NCBI GenBank assembly: GCA_022508825.1
Contig: JAFLUI010000009.1
Location: forward strand, 1 to 35,659
Source of the DNA: Oscillospiraceae bacterium
GTDB taxonomy: Bacteria; Bacillota; Clostridia; Oscillospirales; Ruminococcaceae
DNA length: 35,659 nt
Direction: 5' to 3'
Below the pieces are notes generated by a model. The model was given only the letters and a program-made list of their open reading frames with translations. It did no database searches and had not been told where the DNA came from. Positions 17,069-25,037 of the stretch are shown one piece after another. The position numbers and the translations under genes are program-made. Positions within the stretch are counted from its first letter, which is position 1; the number at the start of each line of letters is the position of its first letter.

Positions 17069-19006
17069 TCAGACTATCCTTTTGAACTGCTTTTCAAGCT
17101 CCCTCTTTGAAAGCCTGAACATGACAGGTCTTCCGTGGGGACAGTATCTTATCCGCTCGTCGGTGAGAATGGTCTTCACTATCTCCGAAAGCTCAGCAAG
17201 TGAGGTTATATCGTTTGCCTTTATAGCCGACTTGCAGGCAAAGGTATGATACATATCGTCAAGTATCTCAGGCATGGGATTTGATCTGTTTTCGCTGATG
17301 TTCCTTGCCAGCTCTATCATAAGATCACAGGGATCGCATCCGTCAAGAATACTGGGAATGCCCATAATGCTTACCTTGGATGCTCCGGAAATTTCAAACT
17401 CAAAGCCAAGCTCATGGACAAGCTCCTTATTCTGGATAAGAGCATTGAACTCCTCAAAATCCAGCAGAACCTCCACAGGCTGGAGCATGAGCTGACAAAC
17501 AAGCTTCTGCGCTCCCGACTTCAGCTTTTCAAAAAGGATGCGCTCATGGGCAGCGTGCTTGTCAACGAAAATAGTATCCTCCTCCACCTCGGCGATTATG
17601 TAATTTTTGAACGCCTCCCCTATTACTCTGAACCTTATCTCCTTGGGAGGCTCAGACTGCGGCTCGGGTGCCGTAACATTCGTCCGCTTTTCAAAGGAGG
17701 ACTGAGTAATATACTTAAAGCTCTTGCTTTCGGTGCTCTCATCGGGAACAAGCTGATCTATTGCAGGCTCTTCATCCTGAGTATCAGCAGAGATGTTATA
17801 GGGGATATTTACAATGTCCTCTTCCTGCTTTGGCGCAAACGGTATATGCGCAGGAGGCAGGACGGTCTGTTCCGGTGTCTCCTCCCGAAATGCGGGACGT
17901 ATCTCCGTTACGGTCTCATTCTGAGGAAGTCCGGTCTGTATATATTCGGGAAGCTCCTGGGGGACAGGCTTTGTATAGTCTATCTTGGGAGTCTTTATTT
18001 TTATTTCCTCCGGAGCGGTGTCAAGCAGGATAGCATTTTTTACTGCAAAAAATACCCCCTCCGAAATGACCCTGTCGTCTGTAAAGCGAACCTCCGTTTT
18101 TGTGGGGTGGACGTTTACGTCCATTATTGAAGGAGGCACCGTCAGTCTTAACACGCAGGAGGGAAACTTCCCCTCCATAATGCTGTTCACATAGGCATTT
18201 TCAAGCGCCCGTGAGCAGACCTGAGACCTTACATATCTTCCGTTGATGAAAAAGTGCTGCATGGTGCGGTTTGGTCTGCCGAACAGGGGCTTTACAGTAA
18301 ACCCGTCTATCTTTACTCCGTTCAGCTCATAATCAACAGAAAGCATGGAAGCCGCAAACTGTCTGCCCATGATGGAATACACCGAGGAATACAGCTCCCC
18401 GTCTCCGGAGGTGATGAACTCCTGCTTATTGTCACGTATAAATTTAAAAGCTATCTCAGGATGGGAAAGAGCGATCTTGTCAACAATAGCTGCAATGGCG
18501 TTTCCCTCGGCTACATCCTTTTTGAGGAATTTCAGTCTTGCAGGGACATTATAGAAAATATCCCTTATAATGATGGTCGTTCCCTCGGGACAGCCTGTGC
18601 GCTCGTAAAGCTTTTCTTCGCTGCCCTCGATGGAATAGTGAGTACCGTACTCCTCCCCTGAGGTCTTTGTAAGCACGTCCACCTTTGCCACAGCGCATAT
18701 GGAAGCAAGAGCCTCTCCGCGAAATCCGAGAGTAAGGATGCTGTTAAGGTCATCCTTATCATGTATCTTGCTTGTGGCATGGCGCAGAAATGCAACGGGG
18801 ACGTCCTCGTATTCCATACCGCAGCCGTTGTCGGTAATGCGGATATAGTTTACGCCGCCGCTTTTTATTTCTACGGTTATGCTTGTGGCGCCGCTGTCTA
18901 TTGAATTTTCAACAAGCTCCTTTACAATAGAGCTTGGACGCTCTATTACCTCTCCCGCAGCGATAAGCTCGGCGGTCTCTTTACTGAGAACCTGTACCTT
19001 TGACAT
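17069..19006 (-). CDS. mutL: DNA mismatch repair endonuclease MutL
   Basis: A 645-residue GHKL-ATPase. N-terminal motifs are IAAGEVIERPSSIVKELVENSIDSGAT, DNGCGM and TLGFRGEALASI. A variable acidic linker spans about 345-450. The C-terminal endonuclease domain carries DKHAAHERILFE (about 480-491; usual DQHAxxER with Lys for Gln), ACKSAIKAND and CPHGRP, so it should be a nicking MutL as in bacteria lacking MutH. Start ATG has GGAGG six bases upstream. It is separated from mutS by two small zinc-ribbon genes. Confidence 0.97.
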   Translation of the reverse strand: MSKVQVLSKETAELIAAGEVIERPSSIVKELVENSIDSGATSITVEIKSGGVNYIRITDNGCGMEYEDVPVAFLRHATSKIHDKDDLNSILTLGFRGEALASICAVAKVDVLTKTSGEEYGTHYSIEGSEEKLYERTGCPEGTTIIIRDIFYNVPARLKFLKKDVAEGNAIAAIVDKIALSHPEIAFKFIRDNKQEFITSGDGELYSSVYSIMGRQFAASMLSVDYELNGVKIDGFTVKPLFGRPNRTMQHFFINGRYVRSQVCSRALENAYVNSIMEGKFPSCVLRLTVPPSIMDVNVHPTKTEVRFTDDRVISEGVFFAVKNAILLDTAPEEIKIKTPKIDYTKPVPQELPEYIQTGLPQNETVTEIRPAFREETPEQTVLPPAHIPFAPKQEEDIVNIPYNISADTQDEEPAIDQLVPDESTESKSFKYITQSSFEKRTNVTAPEPQSEPPKEIRFRVIGEAFKNYIIAEVEEDTIFVDKHAAHERILFEKLKSGAQKLVCQLMLQPVEVLLDFEEFNALIQNKELVHELGFEFEISGASKVSIMGIPSILDGCDPCDLMIELARNISENRSNPMPEILDDMYHTFACKSAIKANDITSLAELSEIVKTILTDERIRYCPHGRPVMFRLSKRELEKQFKRIV

Positions 19007-19019
19007 TTAAAACCTCCGA

Positions 19020-19307
19020 CTAAAAATTCCTATCATAATCGTTATCAGACGGAATAATCAATATTGCTCCGCAATTTTCACAGCGATAAGCTACGAAATC
19101 ACTATAAGCAGCACGCTGTGGATTAATTCCATAGATTATAAAATCAGGTTTAAGAAGAATTGATTTAAAAAAGCCTTCATATTTTTTAATTGTTTTTTCA
19201 CTGAACCATTCTAACGGAGTTGGACGAAAGAGATTAACTCCTCGACCTTTATTCATTAATTTTACAAGTCCCTTTTCCATATTCCCGCCGCATCTGGAAC
19301 AATTCAT
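19020..19307 (-). CDS. Small zinc-ribbon protein (tandem copy 2)
   Basis: A 95-residue protein opening MNCSRCGGNMEKG and ending YRCENCGAILIIP, i.e. two CxxC knuckles expected to bind one zinc. Between them lie a WFSEKTIKKYEGF segment and a variable middle. It resembles the small PF20097/DUF6487-like zinc-ribbon proteins of Firmicutes; function unknown. It is a diverged copy of the gene immediately upstream (19353-19604). The two share nearly identical start regions, including the AGGGTGATCTT leader. It ends 13 bases before mutL and is probably co-transcribed with the mismatch-repair genes, but a repair role is not implied by sequence. Confidence 0.75.
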   Translation of the reverse strand: MNCSRCGGNMEKGLVKLMNKGRGVNLFRPTPLEWFSEKTIKKYEGFFKSILLKPDFIIYGINPQRAAYSDFVAYRCENCGAILIIPSDNDYDRNF

Positions 19308-19352
19308 AAGATCACCCTATTCACCACATCATAGAACCCCTTAAAAATAATT

Positions 19353-19604
19353 TTATTCCTTTTCATCTTCTGGCGGAATAATCAAAACTGCCCCACAATC
19401 TTCGCATCGGCAAGCTTTGTAACCATTAAGACTGCTAACTTTATAGCTTATCCCATCAACCGACGCATCCGATTTTGGTAAAAGTGACTGTGGAAATTTG
19501 TTGTATTTTTCAGCCGAACCGTCAGAGAACCACATCAGGGTTTCTGAGCGCATTGTCACAACTCCGCCCTTTTCCATATTTCCGCCGCATATTGAACAAT
19601 TCAT
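19353..19604 (-). CDS. Small zinc-ribbon protein (tandem copy 1)
   Basis: An 83-residue protein with the same plan as its neighbour: MNCSICGGNMEKG at the start and CRCEDCGAVLIIP near the end, with LMWFSDGSAEKYNKF in the middle. The two CxxC pairs suggest a structural zinc. The start is ten bases after the mutS stop codon begins, and its AGGGTG Shine-Dalgarno overlaps the mutS TAG, indicating coupling to mutS. It is shorter than copy 2 by twelve residues, mainly from a small insertion after the first knuckle in copy 2. Function is unknown. Confidence 0.75.
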   Translation of the reverse strand: MNCSICGGNMEKGGVVTMRSETLMWFSDGSAEKYNKFPQSLLPKSDASVDGISYKVSSLNGYKACRCEDCGAVLIIPPEDEKE

Positions 19605-19613
19605 AAGATCACC

Positions 19614-22220
19614 CTAATCCAGCATTTCACAAAGCTCTTTGAGGAAATATTTTGCATCCTCGTCGGTAAGCTCGTCCACATTTGTTTTCCGGAGCTTTTC
19701 TATTATCCGGTCGTTGCCTATGCTTCCGAAGGATATCTGCTCCTCATCCTTCTGTATATGCTCCGCCTTATCCTTTTCCATTTCCGCAAGGAGGGTCTTG
19801 GCTCTGCTCAGAACTTTATTCGGAAGTCCTGCCAGCTTGGCAACGTCTATTCCGTAGCTGTCGTCAACGCCGCCCCGGACTATCTTCCGCAGGAATTTTA
19901 TGTCCTCTCCCCGCTTCTTTACCGCTACGCTGTAATTTTTGACCCCCTCTATCTGATCTTCAAGCTGTATAAGCTCATGGTAGTGGGTGGCAAAAAGAGT
20001 CTTACAGCCAAGGACTCTTGAATTGGCGATGTACTCCGCAACGGATGTGGCAATGCTTATTCCGTCATATGTGGAGGTACCCCGTCCAACCTCGTCAAGA
20101 ATGACAAGACTTTGCTTTGTGGCGTTTTTCAGGATGTCCGCCACCTCACTCATTTCCACCATGAATGTTGACTGTCCTGCTGTAAGGTCATCGGAGGCTC
20201 CTACTCTGGTAAATATTTTATCGACGATGGTTATTTTAGCGTGCCTGGCAGGTACGAAGCAGCCTATCTGAGCCATAAGAGTGATAAGTGCAGTCTGGCG
20301 CATATAGGTGGACTTACCTGACATATTCGGTCCCGTAATTATCGCCATGCGGTTGCTGTTAAGGTCAAGATAGGTGTCGTTGGGGACATATACCTCGTCA
20401 GTCAGCATAAGCTCAACAACAGGATGTCTGCCGTCCTTGATGTCGATTATGCCGTCGATGGCGATATCCGGCTTTGTGTACTCGTTTTTAAGTGAGGTAT
20501 AGGCAAAGGAGCAGAGCACGTCTGTCTGAGCAAGTGCGGAGGCGGTCTCCTGGACTTTAACAAGCTGGGTTGCAATGAAATCCCTTACCTCGCAGAAAAT
20601 ATCATATTCAAGGGAGAGAACCTTTTCATTTGCACCGAGAATTTCGTACTCTGTCTTTTTAAGCTCATCGGTTATAAATCTCTCGCTGTTTGCAAGGGTC
20701 TGCTTTCTGATATAATCCTCCGGTATCCTGTCATAGTAGGACTTGGTGACCTCTATGTAATAGCCGAACACACGGTTATAGCTGACCTTCAGATTTTTTA
20801 TCCCCGTCCGTTCACGCTCCCGCTGTTCTATATCCTCAATGATTCCCTTGCCTCCGTTTATGATGCTGCGGAGACGGTCAAGCTCCTCATTGAAGCCGTC
20901 CTTTATGACTCCCCCCTCTTTTGCGCTTATTGGAGGGTCGTCCATAATTGCATTTTCTATAAGACCTGAAATTTCATCCAGAGTGTGGATATTTTTATTC
21001 AGGTCGGTCATCAGCTTACAGGAGAAATTCTCCATAAGCGTTTTTATTGCAGGAAGCCGTAACGCCGTCAGAGACAGTGATTTCAGATCACGGGGAGTAG
21101 CATTTTTATACATGACCCTTGTCATAAGACGCTCAATGTCATACACACCTGAAAGCTCCTCAGAAAGCTCCTCACGGATAACAGACTTTTTACATAGCTG
21201 CTCCACCGCATCAAGACGGTTTATTATTATAGCAGGCTTTATCAGGGGCTGCTCGATATAGGCTTTAAGCAGACGTCTTCCCATAGATGTTTCCGTATGG
21301 TCAAGTACCCAGAGCAGACTTCCCTTTCTGTCCTTGTTCCGCATGGTCTCTGTAAGCTCCAGATTGCGGCGGGCGGTCATGTCAAGCTCCATGAAATAAC
21401 CGTCATTGTATCTTTTTATTTCTGTGAAACGTCCCACAAGAGCCTTCTGGGTGTCGCTGATATAGCCGAAAAGACCGCACACGCAGGCAGCTTCGGGAGT
21501 GTCCTCATTAATCCCTATCTCAATAAGCTCGGAAACGTTGAACTGCTTCAGAACGATATCCGCTGATGCGCTTATATCAAACTTCTCCCCGTCCAGCATC
21601 TGGACGGAGCTGTTCAGCTTATTTTTTATAAAGTCTGACACCTGTGTGTAGTCAAAAAATCTGTCGTTGAAAAGTATCTCCACAGGTTCAAAACGGGACA
21701 GCTCGTTGATGATCTCCGTCTGGACATCCTTTCCCGTTTTCCTGAACAGGTGTACCTCTCCTGTGGAAATATCCGCAAGGCAGACAGCGCACTCCTTATC
21801 CGCCGCATAGATACAGCAGATATAGTTGTTCCTTGACTCATCGAGCAGACTGCTTTCAGTCAGGGTACCTGGAGTAACGATACGTATAACGTCACGCTCC
21901 ACGATGCCGCCCTTTGCATCCTTTGGATCGGTGAGCTGTTCGCAGATAGCCACCTTATGACCGCATTCTATAAGGCGTTTTATGTACATCTCACTGGAAT
22001 GATAGGGTATGCCGCACATGGGAGCACGCTCCTCAAGGCCGCAGTCCCGTCCTGTGAGAGTCAGTTCAAGCTCACGGGATACCATAACAGCGTCGTCAAA
22101 AAACATCTCATAAAAGTCACCAAGACGGAAAAACAGTATATGCCCCTCGTATTTTTTCTTAACGGCAAAATACTGCTTCATCATGGGCGAAAGACGGTCA
22201 AAATCTATCTGCACAGCCAT
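19614..22220 (-). CDS. mutS: DNA mismatch repair protein MutS
   Basis: An 868-residue mismatch sensor. The mismatch-reading FxE motif is in FFRLGDFYEMFFDDA near residue 36. The connector, core and clamp domains follow. The ABC-type ATPase has Walker A GPNMSGKST (about 628-636), Walker B VILDEVGRGTST and the TLFATHYHEL motif. The C-terminal helix-turn-helix dimer region includes YGIDVAKLAGLP. The ATG has no good Shine-Dalgarno; immediately upstream is a 10-bp hairpin and a five-codon leader ORF with a strong Shine-Dalgarno (see those entries). It heads the mutS / zinc-ribbon / mutL group. Confidence 0.98.
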   Translation of the reverse strand: MAVQIDFDRLSPMMKQYFAVKKKYEGHILFFRLGDFYEMFFDDAVMVSRELELTLTGRDCGLEERAPMCGIPYHSSEMYIKRLIECGHKVAICEQLTDPKDAKGGIVERDVIRIVTPGTLTESSLLDESRNNYICCIYAADKECAVCLADISTGEVHLFRKTGKDVQTEIINELSRFEPVEILFNDRFFDYTQVSDFIKNKLNSSVQMLDGEKFDISASADIVLKQFNVSELIEIGINEDTPEAACVCGLFGYISDTQKALVGRFTEIKRYNDGYFMELDMTARRNLELTETMRNKDRKGSLLWVLDHTETSMGRRLLKAYIEQPLIKPAIIINRLDAVEQLCKKSVIREELSEELSGVYDIERLMTRVMYKNATPRDLKSLSLTALRLPAIKTLMENFSCKLMTDLNKNIHTLDEISGLIENAIMDDPPISAKEGGVIKDGFNEELDRLRSIINGGKGIIEDIEQRERERTGIKNLKVSYNRVFGYYIEVTKSYYDRIPEDYIRKQTLANSERFITDELKKTEYEILGANEKVLSLEYDIFCEVRDFIATQLVKVQETASALAQTDVLCSFAYTSLKNEYTKPDIAIDGIIDIKDGRHPVVELMLTDEVYVPNDTYLDLNSNRMAIITGPNMSGKSTYMRQTALITLMAQIGCFVPARHAKITIVDKIFTRVGASDDLTAGQSTFMVEMSEVADILKNATKQSLVILDEVGRGTSTYDGISIATSVAEYIANSRVLGCKTLFATHYHELIQLEDQIEGVKNYSVAVKKRGEDIKFLRKIVRGGVDDSYGIDVAKLAGLPNKVLSRAKTLLAEMEKDKAEHIQKDEEQISFGSIGNDRIIEKLRKTNVDELTDEDAKYFLKELCEMLD

Positions 22221-22234
22221 AATATAACCACAAC

Positions 22235-22261
22235 TGACCTGTCGTCAACGCCGACAGGTCA
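22235..22261 (-). promoter_or_regulatory. Stem-loop in the mutS leader
   Basis: TGACCTGTCG (22235-22244) and CGACAGGTCA (22252-22261) form a perfect 10-bp stem with a 7-base loop, ending 14 bases before the mutS ATG. There is no U-tract after it on either strand, so it does not look like a terminator. Its position suggests control of mutS translation or RNA processing. Confidence 0.55.
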
Positions 22262-22262
22262 T
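22245..22262 (-). CDS. Possible five-codon leader peptide (MTCRR) ahead of mutS
   Basis: On the minus strand a strong Shine-Dalgarno, GGAGGGAG (22272-22265), is followed two bases later by ATG ACC TGT CGG CGT TGA. This is the best ribosome site in the mutS leader and is in frame with mutS, separated by the TGA and 24 nt. The ORF overlaps the first stem arm and ends in the loop, so a translating ribosome would open the hairpin. It could act by re-initiation or coupling onto mutS. Chance occurrence cannot be excluded. Confidence 0.35.
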   Translation of the reverse strand: MTCRR

Positions 22263-22322
22263 ATCTCCCTCCAAAAAATTCATAAAACGACAGTAACGCT
22301 CTGACTGAACATAGCCTTTTTA

Positions 22323-22730
22323 TCAGCCGCATCCGCTGCAGGATGAGCAGCTTCCTCCGCAGCCCTGCTGCTCTGTAGGACAGGTCATGGGGTCCTCTCC
22401 GTTAGCGGAATAGGTAATTACCATATTGATGCGGTTAAGCAGATCGTCCATAGCATTTTTAGCTTCATTGTATGCCACCATGTTTTCATTGGACATGATC
22501 CTGCCGTAAAGCTCTTTTATTTCCTCGTCAAGAGCTTTGAGCCTGTCACCATTTTTATCATCCTTTGACATTTCAACATTAAGATCCATACGCTTTGTAT
22601 TAAAGTCACCTATCAACTGCTGGAGAGACTCGTCATTGTCGTTAGCCTCCTTAGCCTTGTAGTATTCAGCGTACCTTTTGTCCTCCTGGATCATTTTGCC
22701 CAGCTCTCTTGCCTTATCGATTACATCCAT
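22323..22730 (-). CDS. YlbF/YmcA-family protein with cysteine-rich C-terminus
   Basis: A 135-residue helical protein of the YlbF (Com_YlbF) family, with typical helices from MDVIDKARELGKMI to about residue 110. The tail TCPTEQQGCGGSCSSCSGCG holds five cysteines spaced CX6CX3CX2CX2C. In Bacillus, the related YlbF-YmcA-YaaT (RicF-RicA-RicT) complex carries Fe-S clusters and aids RNase Y-dependent mRNA processing; ymcA is next to miaB there too. The same context here, 39 bases after miaB, supports a Ric-like role, but which paralogue it represents is uncertain. The ATG has AAGGAG about nine bases upstream. Confidence 0.85.
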   Translation of the reverse strand: MDVIDKARELGKMIQEDKRYAEYYKAKEANDNDESLQQLIGDFNTKRMDLNVEMSKDDKNGDRLKALDEEIKELYGRIMSNENMVAYNEAKNAMDDLLNRINMVITYSANGEDPMTCPTEQQGCGGSCSSCSGCG

Positions 22731-22769
22731 TTCAAATATCTCCTTTACAATTTTTATTGATAAGCTCCA

Positions 22770-24134
22770 TTAAAGAAGCTCTCCCTGCAATGCCCAGTTA
22801 AAGGCATTGGTAATTCTGACTTGCTTTCTCTGACCTATCACAGACGGGTCAGCCTTTGCTTCAACGATGATAAACTCATCGCTTTTGCCTGAGCAGAAAC
22901 CCTCCTTGTTTGACTCCCCATCAAACAGCACGTCAAGAGTCCTGCCGATAAAGCGCTTGAAGCGTCTGTCTGTGATCTCCCTCTGCAGCTCCAGCAGCCG
23001 TCTCATCCTGCCGCTTTTTTCTTCATCGGAAATTTTATCCTCGATAAGCGCTGCCTTAGTTCCGCTGCGGATCGAGTATATAAAAGAAAAGATGTTGTCG
23101 TACTCCACTTTCTTAAGGATATCCAGCGTATCCTGAAAGTCCTCCTCGGTCTCGTTGGGAAATCCCACGATTATATCGGTACTGAAAGAGAAGTCCGGTA
23201 TCCTGCTTCTTGCATAGTCCACTATCTCCATATACTTTTCTGCAGTGTACCGTCTGTTCATTGCTTCAAGTATACGGTCACTTCCAGACTGGAGAGGCAG
23301 ATGCAGATGCTTGCAGACCTTGTCACAGTCGATAACAGCGTCTATAAGCTCCTTTGTTGCGTCCTTCGGATGGGAGGACATGAACCTGATTCTGAAATCC
23401 CCCTCTATTTTGTCTATCTCCCGCAGCAGCTCCGCAAAGGTAACAGGCTCGGACAGCTTTTTCCCGTAGGAATTGACGTTCTGCCCAAGAAGCATTATTT
23501 CCTTGTACCCTGCCTCTGCAAGCTGTCTGACTTCATTCAGGACAGCCCCCGGCTCCCTGCTTCGCTCCCGTCCCCTGACATAAGGCACTATACAGTATGA
23601 GCAGAAGTTGTCACAGCCATACATTATGGGAACGCTCGCCTTGATGCTGTCCTTTCTGACAGAGGTCACATCCTCTGGGATCACACCGTCGTACTCGGTT
23701 ATATCGGAAACAGGCTTTTTCTCCGTAAGCACTGTATACAGCAGTCTTGGAAGCTCCTTTAATGCATATGTGCCGAAGATAAGGTCAACATGACGGTAGC
23801 TTTTGCGTATCTTCTCAACGGTCTTTTCCTGCTGCGCCATGCAGCCGCACAGTCCGATAATAAGCTCCGGGTTATTTTCCTTGAGCTTTTTAAGGTTTCC
23901 CACAAGACTGTAGACCTTAAGCTCCGCCCCCTCACGGACAGCACAGGTATTGTAAATGATAAGATCGGCATTTTCCATGTCCTCCGTGACTCCATAACCC
24001 ATATCGCAGAGCACGCCAAGGATCTTTTCACCGTCACTCACATTCTGCTGACAGCCGAAGCTATGTAAATAGCATAGCGGAGGAGCTTCTCTCCCGGAAA
24101 AAGCTTTCTTTATCATATCAACATAATCGGGCAA
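22770..24134 (-). CDS. miaB: tRNA-2-methylthio-N6-dimethylallyladenosine synthase MiaB
   Basis: A 454-residue radical-SAM methylthiotransferase that converts i6A37 into ms2i6A37 in tRNA. The N-terminal domain supplies three cysteines for the auxiliary cluster (C28 in HSFGCQQN, C64 in YNTCAVRE, C98 in LCGCMAQ). The radical-SAM CxxxCxxC is C174, C178, C181 (YGCDNFCSYC). A TRAM domain ends the protein (GRTLDVLFDGESN ... VRITNAFNWALQGELL). The start is TTG at 24134, chosen for AGGAGG seven bases upstream; the first ATG lies six codons in. It is the first gene of the long run and has its own promoter. Confidence 0.97.
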   Translation of the reverse strand: MPDYVDMIKKAFSGREAPPLCYLHSFGCQQNVSDGEKILGVLCDMGYGVTEDMENADLIIYNTCAVREGAELKVYSLVGNLKKLKENNPELIIGLCGCMAQQEKTVEKIRKSYRHVDLIFGTYALKELPRLLYTVLTEKKPVSDITEYDGVIPEDVTSVRKDSIKASVPIMYGCDNFCSYCIVPYVRGRERSREPGAVLNEVRQLAEAGYKEIMLLGQNVNSYGKKLSEPVTFAELLREIDKIEGDFRIRFMSSHPKDATKELIDAVIDCDKVCKHLHLPLQSGSDRILEAMNRRYTAEKYMEIVDYARSRIPDFSFSTDIIVGFPNETEEDFQDTLDILKKVEYDNIFSFIYSIRSGTKAALIEDKISDEEKSGRMRRLLELQREITDRRFKRFIGRTLDVLFDGESNKEGFCSGKSDEFIIVEAKADPSVIGQRKQVRITNAFNWALQGELL

Positions 24135-24173
24135 GAGACAGCCTCCTTTTCACTTTGCAGCAAATATACAATT

Positions 24174-24202
24174 ATTATACCACTTTTCCACAAAGATTGC
24201 AA
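24174..24202 (-). promoter_or_regulatory. Promoter of the miaB-ylbF-mutS run
   Basis: On the minus strand TTGCAA (24202-24197) and TATAAT (24179-24174) are separated by 17 bp, and TGG before the -10 makes it an extended -10 element. Transcription would start near 24167, leaving a leader of about 33 nt before the miaB TTG. Confidence 0.85.
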
Positions 24203-24255
24203 GATTTTTTGTATACTTTTTCTTTAATGTCGGAAACACACTTGTAAATTTATTT

Positions 24256-24867
24256 TTAATTATCCGTGTATATTCTCCCCTGCCCTGCAAACAGGTCGGA
24301 CACCTGATCTGACATGGAAGTGCTGTGTTCACTGTATTCAGCGTAAAACTCCCCATCCCACTTGAAAAGATACACCGCTCCGGAGGGGTCGTCTATATTT
24401 ACATATTTATCAGCGTAGACGTACTCTGTATAGTCAGGATTTTCTTTATATGGATAAAACTCCCTGCGGACATCCTCCTGGGTGTCGCCGTATTCAAAGG
24501 TCATGCCGCTTTCAGAAAAGGTCTCCTCATCCCCGATACCGGAAAATACTATTTTCAGCAAATACCCGCTTGCGTCCTTGTCAAGACGGGCGCTTTCAAA
24601 TGCATACCCCATATCCTTTGATATACCGCTTATCTCAAAAGCCCTGTTTGCAGAAATTTCCGTAACCTGATCCGCCCACACCGTCATATAGTAAGGACGG
24701 TTTATCATTCCCATTACCCCTTTTACGGCAAAATACAAAAGGAAAAACAGTCCGATGGAAATTATTGTATAAAGAGCGTTCTGCTGCTTGGTATAACTCT
24801 TTCTGGTCATGGGGGCTTCGGAGGGCTCTGTTTCAGTCAGTTCCTCATTTATGTTATTTTCTTCCAT
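24256..24867 (-). CDS. Single-pass membrane protein of unknown function
   Basis: A 203-residue protein with a short acidic cytoplasmic N-terminus (MEENNINEELTETEPSE), a positive stretch (TRKSYTKQQ), one membrane segment (about 33-54) and a roughly 150-residue outer domain rich in Tyr, Asp and Glu. The topology suggests an extracytoplasmic domain facing outward. No cysteine pairs, lipobox or catalytic motif is visible and I do not recognise the family. It has its own promoter and is divergent from the dnaD-like gene. AAAGGAG lies about twelve bases before the ATG. About 120 bp separate its stop from miaB; those hold only the miaB promoter. Confidence 0.7.
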   Translation of the reverse strand: MEENNINEELTETEPSEAPMTRKSYTKQQNALYTIISIGLFFLLYFAVKGVMGMINRPYYMTVWADQVTEISANRAFEISGISKDMGYAFESARLDKDASGYLLKIVFSGIGDEETFSESGMTFEYGDTQEDVRREFYPYKENPDYTEYVYADKYVNIDDPSGAVYLFKWDGEFYAEYSEHSTSMSDQVSDLFAGQGRIYTDN

Positions 24868-24902
24868 AGCAAAAATTACTCCTTTCCGACCTCATTATTT
24901 AT

Positions 24903-24931
24903 AGGATATCACGAATTTTTTTTTTGGTCAA
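24903..24931 (-). promoter_or_regulatory. Promoter of the single-pass membrane protein gene
   Basis: Minus strand TTGACC (24931-24926) and TATCCT (24908-24903) are 17 bp apart; a TGA precedes the -10 (extended -10). The spacer contains a run of ten A, which should bend the DNA. Confidence 0.7.
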
Positions 24932-24958
24932 GATTATAATGATTTTTTTTGAAATTTA

Positions 24959-24967
24959 TGCTATAAT
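24959..24967 (+). promoter_or_regulatory. Extended -10 promoter of the dnaD-dnaC pair
   Basis: TGCTATAAT is a consensus extended -10 about 70 bp ahead of the dnaD-like ATG. The -35 region (ATGATT at 24939-24944) is poor. It is divergent from, and about 30 bp away from, the membrane-protein promoter. Confidence 0.6.
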
Positions 24968-25037
24968 ATTTTCAGTCTCACTTACAGAATTTTTTACAGC
25001 TATTTACATTTTGTCCGAATGGAGTATGATAATACAT

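Noticed and set aside
17414-18130. 238-codon plus-strand frame within mutL
   Set aside because: Antisense to mutL, with leucine/arginine-rich composition typical of a reverse-frame artefact.
22235-22261. Hairpin ahead of mutS as an intrinsic terminator
   Set aside because: Neither strand has a U-tract after the stem, and it lies in the leader of an essential downstream gene.
24150-24356. 68-codon minus-strand frame between miaB and the membrane protein
   Set aside because: It lies over the miaB promoter and the end of another gene, and lacks a plausible ribosome site.
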